Assembly (NCBI GenBank): GCA_964020085.1
Contig: OZ026603.1
Coordinates: 33,039,506 to 33,103,505, forward strand
Direction of reading: 5' to 3'
DNA length: 64,000 bases
Source: Micromussa lordhowensis
Lineage: Eukaryota; Cnidaria; Anthozoa; Scleractinia; Lobophylliidae
Part shown: positions 45,861 through 55,841 of the stretch, piece after piece
How the letters are laid out: each line of letters starts with the position of its first letter
Numbering within the stretch: the first letter of the stretch is position 1
Notes under the pieces: generated by a model
The model's input: the letters and a program-made list of their open reading frames with translations, nothing else
What the model was told of the DNA's origin: nothing
The model's database searches: none
Translations under genes and position numbers: made by a program

Positions 45861-45954
45861 CGAACTATAGTTTCTACATACATTAGACAAAACCCTTCGG
45901 TTTTTGTTAATCACACAATAGTTGGCCGTGCGTTAGTGTTTTTCCTTCAGGTAT

Positions 45955-46146
45955 TCAGCAATCGTCTCTACATGAAAAGTAATCGTTGTCACAATCATCA
46001 CTTGAGACGCCACTGACACTGCAAATATCATAACGAGCGTCACAATCTGTAACACAGCTTGCGTGCTGGAAGTTATATCCTTCAGCCTGCTCAACACTGC
46101 ACACGGCCAGCAACAGCACAAGGCAACTTATCACAAACAGCTTCAT
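45955..46146 (-). CDS. Secreted cysteine-rich peptide, 6 cysteines, paralogue of 27932-28129
   Basis: A 63-residue precursor: signal peptide of about 23 residues (MKLFVISCLVLLLAVCSVEQ), then an acidic mature part of about 40 residues with C-x3-C-x6-C-x9-C-x6-C-x3-C. The four outer cysteines and their spacing, the Asp-rich loops and the ending CRDDC match the 8-cysteine peptide at 27932-28129 (CRDNC). The fourth and fifth cysteines are absent and the central loop is shorter. As in the paralogue, a T-rich tract ending TTTCTGTAG touches the ATG, so a leader intron ending at the start codon is shared. A polyadenylation signal lies close behind. Role unknown: secreted and extracellular. Confidence 0.8.
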   Translation of the reverse strand: MKLFVISCLVLLLAVCSVEQAEGYNFQHASCVTDCDARYDICSVSGVSSDDCDNDYFSCRDDC

Positions 46147-46258
46147 CTACAGAAATATTGGGAAGGAAAATGTACACAATGATAAACATTCCTCTAATAT
46201 AGAGGACAAATGTGTTGAATTAATATGTTTTACTGACTTGTTTAATGGCCTAAAGCCC

Positions 46259-46496
46259 AGGGCCGGATTGTTCAAAGCCCCATTAACCCATGATAAGTGA
46301 GACTGGTTTTGATTTAAGCTTTGTAACTATGCGGTGATGTTTTCTGTTTATATTGTTTGGCCTTCTCTTTTAAGTTTGAAAAGTCTACACCAAATATAAG
46401 CAGTGAAAACAATTCTATAAAAGAAAAATTAATTCTTCGGTTAACTTTTAATCCTGGGTTAGCCGGCGTTAACCGGTTTTACACCAACGTGGCCCA
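46259..46496. mobile_element. Probable decayed MITE with GGGCC termini
   Basis: CAGGGCCGGATTGTTCAAAG at the left and an imperfect inverted counterpart at the right (AACCGGTTTTACACCAACGT plus GGCCC), with TTAACC and GGATTA words inside in both orientations. The pairing is only partial. Confidence 0.45.
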
Positions 46497-48787
46497 GGTG
46501 TCCGCGTGAGGGCCTGAGAACTAGTGTGGTAACATTTTAGAATGTCGTGTTGTGATCTGAACACTTGGTTTCTCGAACGTTTTATTGATGAATTTTGTCG
46601 TGGCCGAGAAACAATCAATCTATTTTTCGTTAATTTTCGCTTTTCGCTGGCAAAGTTACTCTGAAGATTCCCAAACATTTGCTTCGATCCTCGAATTGAT
46701 CCCGCGCAAATTTACACGACAGTTTGGAAGATCATCGAATGTTTCCGATAGTCCTCCGAAGATTACCGATGTCAAACTAATTTTCAAGATACTGTGCTTT
46801 TGGGAAACGACCAGACAATAGCGCCGTCGAAACAACAATTGACGTGCAGCAAACTCTATAAAATTTGGCGTCAGTAGTATGAAAGTCTAAACAGCAACAG
46901 CAAGTTGTTAGGAAATAGTCAAGTTCAGCAGGCTGGAGATAATACTTTTATTTTTGGATGAAAGCTTGCAACCCAACCTCTCAACACTGAGCCCCTCTTA
47001 ACCAAATCAATCGATCCTTTGGATTCCATATATGTCTGGATTTATGAAAACACTATAAAGAAAATCGTGCCGTGCTCAAGCGTTTTCAAAGTGAACGTTA
47101 TAAAAACTAAAAGAAATGTCAGTCTTTCTTTTTTTTTCTTCTATCCTATATTCCTTTTCTTGCTCTTCTCTTTACTTTGTTTTTCATTTCATCGCTTGAA
47201 GCGATTTTACAGGTCTTTAGAAGTCGTGAAATCAAAGTGCATATGGGTGATTTGGTGTGAAGTATTAACAAGGTTTTCATAAATCTAGTCATATATAATG
47301 AAATAAGATCTCGTCGAGATATCAACACCCCGACACTGAATCGTTCATGTATTGCATCTTCGCAAATAAAAGCAATCTTTCAGTTACATTTTTAATTATC
47401 TACGACCTTAAGGCGTAACAGTACAATAAACCCTACCTTGAATTATCAAGTCTGTCTTGGACCTCGATTCTTCCTGTTTCTTCCTGTTGAAGTTCTTCTC
47501 GAATCTGAGTGAACTGATTAACAAAAGTTTAAAATATAAGCTTTTCTTGCCAATTATCGTGGCAAGGAGCGGAAATTTAAGATTAATCAGTCAATACCGT
47601 GCGCAATACGCAGCAAATTGGCTCGGAGAGAAATGTTTGCCCCTTCCTTTAGCTTTAAGATTACCAAAAAAGATAAAACTTATATATTCGGCGGGAATTT
47701 ATGATTTTTTTTCGCTTTAAGTATATGTTTTGGTAATCAAATCAACTATTAATTTAATACTTATGAGTAAAGTTGCTTTCTTCAAATTGTCACAAATAGT
47801 CATTCGGCGTGTTTCAATATTAATTTTACTGTTATTATTTACTGTCCGTTACGTCTGACGCTATCTAGAGCTCTGTCTTACGTTAAAGACTCGGCAATTA
47901 AACCAAACGGTCAAGCATTCTTTTCATTTGAAGTGGATCACCCCAAAACCACTTTCGTGAAACATTACAATAATATATTTTTTTCTCAGCTACATCATCT
48001 CTTCACTAATTTTGCTCTGATTTGTTTTCAGCACCCCGAGATCGTGTAACTGTTATTAGGAAAAGATTAAATTGTGAAATCTCAATTTACAAGTTAACAA
48101 ATTGAGTACACTTCCTTGCTTCCTAAGATTTGAAAACAATTAGAGTTTATAGTTGTGATATTATAATCTTGCCACAGATTTTCATTTCACCAATTTGCAA
48201 TTGGCACCAAGAGAAATAATATTGTGTTATCAAATTATGAGTTTGATTAGGAAATGAACGCTGATTTAAACTCTACGTAGATAAGAACCATATTTTTTCA
48301 AGTTTAATTATTGGATTTTTTTTTCAGTTGTTATTGAATCTCCTAAAAAAGAACAATATTTTATCAAATTCCTTCTAATACCGTTAAAATTAAAAATGTT
48401 GTTGCGTCTTAAATTAGTTTTTTTATTTAAGTCGGTTTATTCCAGGAAAATTCCGAAATTAAATCTCAACAAATTGCTGTTAGATGAACAATTAAGCAAA
48501 AACAATCCGGCATAGAAATAACTGCGTGATCGTGAAAGACACTTACACCAGTTACAAAAAAATATTTATTTTTTCCTGATATGTAACAAGACACATGTTT
48601 GTTGCTCAACATCACTGAAATGTGTTTTTTCCCAAGCCGCGTATTTCGTAATCTTCCCCAAAAACTGAGAGTGAGGTTTCAGTAATTTTGCTTTATGTAA
48701 TACTTGTAGATTGTGAATGAAATAACCGTATTTCGGACCAAAAGAGAAAATATTTTTGACAGCTTGCAGAATATTGACACAACATAA
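46497..48787. other. Gene-poor stretch
   Basis: 2.3 kb, very A+T-rich from 47.7 kb on; no motif-bearing frame found on either strand. Confidence 0.4.
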
Positions 48788-48905
48788 GGTGAAGGCTTTT
48801 CTTTCTCCGCACCTATATTATGGAACAGTCTACCGGATTCTATTATTCATCTTTTAAATCTGCCCTCAAAACATTCGTTTTTCGGAAATTTGAGGAAACT
48901 GATGT
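48788..48905 (+). mobile_element. Small LINE reverse transcriptase relic
   Basis: Reads GEGFSFSAPILWNSLPDS, then after a frame change SSFKSALKTFVFRKF. This is the C-terminal WNSLP ... FKxxLKTFxF motif pair of LINE reverse transcriptases. It is about 40 residues only and frameshifted. Confidence 0.6.
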
Positions 48906-49461
48906 ACCAGCTTTCATTTTTTATATAGTAATGAAGGCGCATTGAGGTTCTTAAAATGCGCCCAAAAAAACCTTTAAATATCATTACTAACATAATCATC
49001 ACAGATATGCAATATTGTTATATTAAAAAAATTAGAAATTAGATACATAGGAATATGTCTTTTGATCAATTCAATAATGGAAAAAGGATTCCCACATATC
49101 CCTTTTGGAAAACGAACTTATGCTTTACTTTTTCGAAGATTTTATATATTTATGATGTACTGCTGAATTCAAAGTATCATGGCGCTTCCTAAAATCTGAC
49201 TCTTTCCAAATTTTCTGAAACCATACTATAAAAATGTCAGGGCACCCTGATTCTGGATGTATGGTGACTGTGACAAAATGTCTTTTACGCTCTAACAATT
49301 CCCTGCTTAATTTCATGCACTTTGGGCACAATTTAATTTAACTCGTTTCAGTAACTTCCAATGTTCTTGATAAAAACAAACTGATAATGGTTCTCATTTC
49401 ATTGATACCCTTGTCTTCGGCTATTTGTTTTCCCTCAAAGTTTTATGTATAATCTTCAACC
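48906..49461. other. Intergenic, no gene recognised
   Basis: Nothing seen. Confidence 0.35.
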
Positions 49462-49665
49462 AATGTGGTCCGGGTTCGATTCCGACTCATTGCCATATGT
49501 GGGTTGAGTTTGTTGTTGGTTCTCGTCTTGCACCGAGGGTTTTTCTCCGGGTTCTGCGGTTTTCCTCCCTCCACAAAAACCAACATCTTCAAATTCCAAT
49601 TCGACCAGGATAGAGGATCCGTATGAAAACCAGCTAAGGCTGATGTGGCTTCCTCTCTAAATATT
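49462..49665 (+). mobile_element. 5'-truncated tRNA-derived SINE
   Basis: Perfect B box GGTTCGATTCC at 49473-49483, followed by a body with CATATGTGGGTTGAGTTTGT and CACCGAGGGTTTTTCTCCGG, text I know from a widespread coral SINE. The A-box part is missing. It ends near TATTGTAATTTATTACTTTA. Confidence 0.75.
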
Positions 49666-50479
49666 GTAATTTATTACTTTAATTGTTTTATTTTATTTTA
49701 GGTCCGATCTTCGAATTTTCTTGGCATCACCGTAATCACGCACAGATTATTCTGACGAAAAGCAGCCTTACACTGTCCAGAAGTTCCATCTTAATTTTCA
49801 TGATAACTTCAAAAACGTAAGATTATAAGTCAGTTTGGAATACTCAACATAAGTTAGATGCTTTGCCGTCATTTGACATGTACTGGAATATACATTCTGA
49901 TCGTTACACGACTACTCGACACAGGAAAAATAAAAACCACGCGTAGAAAGTACGCGATTCGAAAACGCTTGCAAATTAACATAAACACATCAATAAATTT
50001 ATCCCAGCCAAGGAGATGCACAGCCTGCTAGTTGGGTGAAATCAAGTGAAACACATGGGAGTCACTTCATCACGAAACACTGGCCGCAGGAAAAGATACG
50101 AAAGTCACACGATTAACAAGTTTACTTCGCCAATAGCTAAGTCAGTAAAAAGATCTTAACGCGCTCCAAAGGTCATTCCCGTGAGCTCTGAGACCCAAAA
50201 GTGGAGGCGAAACGAAAAGAACCTAACATCTTTCTTGTACACGTTTGCTGCATGATTTACTGTATTTTATTATCCAACTTTCATACACTGTACGAATTCC
50301 GATTTTCTGATTGGCTGATTTGTACCACGTGATACTGGGTTATGACGAAACAACCTCCTTGACGTCATTATCGTGGTGTAATAGCCGTGGTGTAAATTCA
50401 ATACACCACTGTCATTACCCCATGGCTTCGGCTGACTCAAAATTTGGCGATTTCTTTGTGCAGTGTATTCAATTTGAAT
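49666..50479. other. Intergenic, no gene recognised
   Basis: Nothing seen. Confidence 0.35.
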
Positions 50480-50612
50480 ATTACCGGGATTTACCTGCAC
50501 TCGTTCACTAACAATAAACTCGAAATTTTCAATACCGCACTCGCAAAGCCTCGTGCGGTATTGAAATTTCTCGTTCATTGTTAGTGAACTCGTGCAGGTA
50601 AATCCCGATAAT
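50480..50612. mobile_element. Palindromic MITE, 60-bp arms
   Basis: ATTACCGGGATTTACCTGCA at the left and its inverted form at the right (TGCAGGTAAATCCCGATAAT). The arms are about 60 bp, with few mismatches and a loop of about 11 bp around CTCGCAAAGCC. Confidence 0.8.
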
Positions 50613-51557
50613 GCACTCGCTGAGTGCGTTAACCTGTAAGTAACCTCTTTCCCAGGGTTTGGAAAAGCCCTGAGAACGAGGTTGACTGTGCTTTGACTAA
50701 GTAACCACCCCTGGGACTCCAGTCCAGTGACGTCAAAAGGGACTAAAACCGTCTTTCATTGTTTGTCTCTTTTGGATTCAGAGAGACTGTTTTACAACAA
50801 TTACCGTTGCTAAGCTAAGGTCCATGGAAACACTGCGGAACAATAGTGTAGGCACACAAACACTTTGATCCTTTGATCTAATTCTTTTGTGAAGACTTTT
50901 CAGACGTTTGCGTCAGCGATGAGAGAAAGGAAGGCTGTCATTACTCTTTGTGTTTACATGCATTGCCGTCCTAAAATTTTATTCTATTTGTAATGTTTCG
51001 CACGAAACCAAGTTAGTGCTAAGGTTTTACATCTGCAACAGAATAACAAGCTGATGGTTTGACAGTGTCACTACAGATGTCACTGCCGGTCAATTTGTCA
51101 TCCAATGGCTTCAACCAAACAGCATTTTAGAAGCTAAGATCAAAAGTAATCAAAAACAATACATTTCTGTAAACATCTTAAGAGATTTGTATACTGTCCA
51201 ATATAGTACAGTGTATTGTACAATACTCATTGTTTTTCAGCACCTCCATTGTATTATCGACGCCCCGATTTACGTCAGTTCATTGGCTTTACGTCAATTC
51301 ATTTTCAGATGTAAAATACATCCTTCACGATTCGGTTGGACCTTTGGCCACGAGAAAAAGTTTTCTCTTGGCCTCCGTTGAATATTAAAAGCAAACTAAA
51401 GGTTAGCTGTATGACTATCCATAGACTTGCAATAATTCTACTTCTCTCAGCAAAGGATGCCAGTGACACATCACTCAGACAGCACAGTTTCACACTTAAC
51501 AATGCTTACAAGGGGGTTATCCAAAGTGCACTGCATTGGAAATAATCGCTGGTACCA
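50613..51557. other. 3' flank of the second uncharacterised gene
   Basis: No gene; no canonical polyadenylation signal was placed for the gene that ends at 51558. Confidence 0.35.
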
Positions 51558-52508
51558 TCACGCAATGGTGACCTTGGCCTCTTCAAAATTAAACGAAACA
51601 ATATTACAGTCCTGAACAAAAGGTTTCAGCTCACCAACTGTTGTTGCACGAACAGAAAAATATTTGCCATGTTTTCCGTAAGCGCCTGGTAGGGGTTTTT
51701 CTGTGAACCACACATAAACCGCGACGGTATCTCTAGGATCCGCTGTGAACTTGAGCGCACTTTTCAAGTCGATATGACTATCTTCGCAGAAAATTCGTCG
51801 TGTTAACCTGTACGGGAGCGCTACAAACAGTGAGAAGGGGAAAAGAGCCACCCAGAAAATGAAGCCGTTTATATACATCAAAGAATGATGTGGCTTACAG
51901 TGATTTGTCAGCCAAAATTCCGTGTTATGCCATGAAACAAACTCTAACGAGGCTTCGTATTGTAGCTGCGAAGGTGTCAGTTCTCGCATCATTTGCTCGA
52001 TGTCAACTCTAATGCAGTATTTCTTTCTTGTATCAATCTTTCTCCTGATCTTTTTCAAACTTTTATCAATTTTCTCCCTTAAAACACCGGGTGGAAAGAT
52101 CAGAGCAAAGTCAATATCAAATCCATTGATAGAGCTTAGTCCTCTTTGTACTGGCCGGCTGAGCGATGGCAAGTTTTTCTCTACTTTAGCATTTGGGCAG
52201 TGGTGTCGCCTTGTTACACACATCAACACAGGTTTTTCCAACATGTTGTTTAGCTCGCTTAAATCGTCTTCATTCTTCAATGATATCATTTGCTTTTTCA
52301 CATCCACCATGGTGTTCACATGACCCATTGGACAAAAACTGTCGTTGCAAGATAAAACTGTGATTTTCTCTGGGTCGTATTCAATCCATCCTGGTTTCAC
52401 TTCTGTGTCGAAATAAAAACAACCTTTTAACATTTCACTCTCCTGATCGCGTTTGATAACTAAGCGACGTAGACATGTCACAGGGCAGAAGACAACTGCT
52501 TTGTCCAT
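51558..52508 (-). CDS. Uncharacterised intronless gene, paralogue of 37241-38200
   Basis: 316 residues from the ATG at 52508 (MDKAVVFCPV); the frame opens slightly further upstream but only with a TTG. It aligns with the 37241 gene over the full length at roughly 45% identity by eye. The best blocks are KPGWIEYDPEKIT, MLEKPVLMC-TRRHHC, GFDIDFALIFPPGVL, then VSWHNTEFWLTNHCKPHHSL with MYING, FWVALFPFSLFVALPYR followed by RR, and PLPGAYGKHGKY. Conservation across divergent DNA with intact frames argues that both copies are under selection. No intron, signal peptide or known domain. The Trp/His/Asn/Cys block before the hydrophobic stretch is the strongest invariant and could be a metal or membrane-interface site; that is inference. 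A cytosolic or membrane-anchored protein is possible. Confidence 0.8.
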   Translation of the reverse strand: MDKAVVFCPVTCLRRLVIKRDQESEMLKGCFYFDTEVKPGWIEYDPEKITVLSCNDSFCPMGHVNTMVDVKKQMISLKNEDDLSELNNMLEKPVLMCVTRRHHCPNAKVEKNLPSLSRPVQRGLSSINGFDIDFALIFPPGVLREKIDKSLKKIRRKIDTRKKYCIRVDIEQMMRELTPSQLQYEASLEFVSWHNTEFWLTNHCKPHHSLMYINGFIFWVALFPFSLFVALPYRLTRRIFCEDSHIDLKSALKFTADPRDTVAVYVWFTEKPLPGAYGKHGKYFSVRATTVGELKPFVQDCNIVSFNFEEAKVTIA

Positions 52509-53112
52509 AATGTGCAATCACTGAATCTCTAGAAACCCTCAAGTAGTCAGTGAGGTCAATGCCATACAGCTAAGCGCCGCTAATGGAACTTAATGATCTG
52601 CTTCAACAGTTTAAAAAACATTAATGCTACTGGATTTAAATCTGTCTTATTTAAACAAACCGGTGGAAACGCACCACTTGCTTTAGCGAACAAAATGATT
52701 TTGCTTTGTTCAGAGGGATTTTACGCTTAGTGAGTAAACAGGATGTCATTAATTGTGTGATTCAGTGTGTCATTAGTTGTGTAAAACATTTTGGACCTTT
52801 CGTGTTGACACTTATCCACTGGATAGAGATTTATAGTCTTTATAGACAAGCAGAGTCCCTTAGTGTGTGCACGTGACGTCATCAAATTCCCAAGAGCCAC
52901 TAAAGGTTCTTTATCCTCATCAGGCATAAGAGGTACCACATTTATACCTATTTAAAACTTTCTAACTCAATAGCATCCTTCGTTTGGAAACCATCGCATT
53001 TTGAATTTCGAAGTTACGGCGGCGTTTGTCGAAAAATATATACACTTATCTCCTGATTTTTAGCCATTTTAGGAGTTCAAGTATCAGGAAAATATTTTTT
53101 CAAGTATCAAGT
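52509..53112. other. Upstream region of the second uncharacterised gene
   Basis: No gene. It should hold its promoter. A MITE relic word (TTATCCACTGGATAGAGATT, compare 9430-9556) lies near 52810. Confidence 0.35.
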
Positions 53113-53166
53113 ATCAGGTATCAGGTAAATATTTACCTGATACCTGATCAGGTATCAGGTAAATAT
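53113..53166. repeat. Two overlapping perfect palindromes
   Basis: 53113-53148 is a perfect 36-bp palindrome (half ATCAGGTATCAGGTAAAT) and 53129-53166 is a perfect 38-bp palindrome (half ATATTTACCTGATACCTGA). The unit TATCAGG repeats throughout, giving a three-part forward-reverse-forward structure. Confidence 0.9.
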
Positions 53167-53238
53167 GTTTTGGTTCGGTTCTGATAATCAGTCGACTAGA
53201 TAGCCAAAGTAAGTTCCAGATGTTTACACTATTTACTG

Positions 53239-53311
53239 GCCGCCATGTTGGAGGACTTATAATAATAATAAATGACTTAAGAGGTCTTAAGAGGTCCTCC
53301 AACATGGCGGC
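53239..53311. repeat. Hairpin with perfect 18-bp arms
   Basis: GCCGCCATGTTGGAGGAC (53239-53256) and its exact inverse at 53294-53311, loop 37 bp with a TCTTAAGAGG repeat. It sits just left of the G-tract element. Confidence 0.85.
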
Positions 53312-53320
53312 TCCATACTA

Positions 53321-54140
53321 GCCCGGGGGGGGGGGGTACTTAACAAAGTTTAATATAATACGGGGAGGCTCCGCCCCGAGGTCCAACCCCTTACCCTTTT
53401 ACATATCATTTTGGCAGAAAAGGTACCCCTTTCACATACCTACCTTAGAACACTGCATCCCCTTTCTAAGCCCTTGTAATGAAGCTAATGAACAATATTA
53501 GGGGAGCCGATATCAAGCATTACGAGAAGAAAAGTTTTCCAAACAAGTGTTATTTATTCAGTTCAGTTGTGGGCGGGAGTCAAGATACTCCGGACATCAG
53601 GTGAACAGCGATTCCCTTGGTTTGCGACCTTCATTTGCGACCTTTTGTTTGCGACCTTCATAAAACCATTCCAGTGTCTTCTTTATCTTACATACTTTTT
53701 AACGAACATTAACGTGAACAAAATGAAATCTCAAAATGCAATAGATCAATAAAACATGATCGTACTGCTTTTACAAGAAAGTAATAAATCGTAAGAAGTA
53801 AAAAGAAAATCTCTGCTGATGCCTTAGGGAGCCAGTTTCAATTTAAATTACACGTGGGTTACACGTAGATGGGTAGATATACAACACACAATTGTATATG
53901 TTCAACTTGTGTTCTTCTCTGTAGTGCTAATAAAAAACTGATACAGCCATAAGTGCGTCTATTCCAAATATTTTAATTAAAGGCCCTTGTAAATACCTAA
54001 ATGACCGATTTCAATACCCTTTTATATACCTCAACTTGTGAAATCCCTACCCTTTTATATACCTGAAGCCTGAAAAAGGTACCCCTTTCGGGCGGAGCCT
54101 CCCCGTATAGGCCATTTAGGGAGTACCCCCCCCCCCGGGC
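53321..54140. mobile_element. 820-bp G-tract element with target duplication
   Basis: Ends GCCCGGGGGGGGGGGG-TACT (left) and the inverse AGTACCCCCCCCCCCGGGC (right), flanked on both sides by ATACTA (53315-53320 and 54141-54146). Internally GGGGAGGCTCCGCCCCGAGG near the left is mirrored by GGGCGGAGCCTCCCCGTATA near the right. No coding capacity. The best preserved member of the family in this window; see also 1377-1757 and about 39160. Confidence 0.85.
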
Positions 54141-54443
54141 ATACTAGGCTCTGTAATTTTGTGCGGAAATTTCGACGAATATCTCAACTTGGGACAACGC
54201 ACACACCTTAAACTTGGAGAACTGTCTTCTTTATTTATCGTCTACAATATCACAATTTTTTGACTTTATCCGATGCATGGTTTTTGATTTTATTTTCTAT
54301 TGCGTGACAATGCACACACTGTATTGAGCGTGACGTTTTGCGCTCGCTATTAGCTGCTTGTAGAAGATCAAAAACCTGACGAAACAAAGACAAAAGTATG
54401 TTATCAACGCCACCAAAAAACACTTCTGCGTTAAACTGTGTCC
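54141..54443. other. Intergenic between elements
   Basis: No gene. The 100-residue minus-strand frame at 54250-54552 overlaps the next MITE and has no motif. Confidence 0.35.
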
Positions 54444-54664
54444 AATAGCCCTTTTCACGGTTAACTTTGTTCATTTGCATTACAATAAAATCTAGCGTGA
54501 ATGTGAGACAATTCGGAATATTTTGTAGCTTTAGCCCGAAATTGCCTCGCATCCACGTTGGATTACATTGTAATGCAAATGAGAAAATTTATCTACATAT
54601 ATAAAATATATGTAAATATGTAATTTGTTTACCCACGGAGCACCAAGGAACGAAAAGGGCTATT
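54444..54664. mobile_element. MITE with AATAGCCCTTTTC ends
   Basis: AATAGCCCTTTTC at the left, GAAAAGGGCTATT at the right. An inner inverted pair CATTTGCATTACAAT/ATTGTAATGCAAATG adds a stem. 221 bp. Confidence 0.7.
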
Positions 54665-55016
54665 CCTCCACTTCCAGTAAGAGAGGCAAGAGAAGCTGTT
54701 TCCATTATTTTTCTTACTTTCAGTGAAAAATAATTGATAGGTTATCCTTCAAACAACTGAGCCCCCGTCCACGTACCCTGCTAGACTCTGCTCGCAGGGT
54801 ACCGTCCACACTGCTGGAGGAATTTGAAAAAAGGAGGTTTCACATTGAAAACGCATCAAATGTTTTCCGTCCACACTAATACACCGGAGGAATTTGAAAA
54901 CGCAACAATCACCGGTCATTTTGGACTTGTGTTTGAGGAAAACTCGGGCGGGGAAGTCACATGATTATCGTGATATACCATGTCACCGTCGTGTTTTCAA
55001 ATTAAGAAATTGACGT
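54665..55016. other. Repeat-like intergenic stretch
   Basis: GGAGGAATTTGAAAA occurs twice (about 54815 and 54885), with GTCCACACT also repeated, so it is probably a decayed dispersed repeat. No gene. Confidence 0.4.
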
Positions 55017-55181
55017 CAGTTTTTCATGCGTCTGTCCTGTTATTGATCATAAATTTCGTCATGACATTGTCAAAGTAGCTGTGGATCCACGAGGCGATAG
55101 CCGAGTGGATCCGCAGACTACTTTGACAATGTCATGACGAAATTCATTGTCAATAACAGGACAGACTCATTAAAAACTGGG
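55017..55181. mobile_element. Palindromic MITE, about 70-bp arms
   Basis: Left arm 55017-55087 (TTTCGTCATGACATTGTCAA inside) pairs with 55107-55181; the loop is about 20 bp around CACGAGGCGATAGCC. Few mismatches, so probably young. Confidence 0.8.
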
Positions 55182-55841
55182 AAAGATCTCAATTTGTTTT
55201 TTACGATAACAAATGGTCGAATTGCCCGCTCTCGCTCGCTGACGCGTCGCACGATTTCAAATTCATGTGTCTGTCCGCATATTGACGATAAAAATTAGCC
55301 AATGAGCGCGCGAGAATTTCTGCAGTTAATATTGTGTTTGTCGAATATAAGCCTGCTAATATTCAGCGGTTTAAGCCATTAGTGAGTGGTCTTCGCGATC
55401 AGTTGTTGTTTCTAATCGTGCTTCTTTATGTTGTGAAACGTGCTATGATGTTATTTCGAAATATTTTGCATATTTAGGCCATTCAAGAAGCCTTCGGAGC
55501 AAGAAGTCGATGAAATCTCCGTGGCCGAGGTGTTTTCGTATTTTTTTGGTCACGAGAAGCCTTTAACAATTTGTGACGAGCTTCATCGCAAACTCTGAAA
55601 GTTTCTTTTTTCCTGTTTTCTCGTGGATGGCGCCAGTCTAGCGAGTTTGACCTTTTTCAACGATTACGAAATCGTAACAATTAACAAAGAATTATTATTC
55701 AGATAGGTTTTTGACGACAGATTCAGAAATTTTATTACAACTGTACTTGATCTTTGTTAGATCTACTTGTTAGTGCTTAGTGGCTCATATTTTCATTCGA
55801 TCGAAGTAAGCTGATATAATACTGGGCTTAATAGAAGGAAA
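55182..55841. other. 5' region of the ornithine carrier gene
   Basis: No coding sequence recognised; should contain the promoter and leader of the gene starting at 55842. Confidence 0.4.

Noticed and set aside
49462..49490. Candidate tRNA gene at a perfect B box
   Set aside because: No A box or acceptor stem upstream; part of a truncated SINE.
51922..52323. Open frame of 133 residues on the plus strand
   Set aside because: Antisense shadow of the gene at 51558-52508.
54250..54552. Open frame of 100 residues on the minus strand
   Set aside because: Its N-terminal half is the AATAGCCC MITE; no motif in the remainder.
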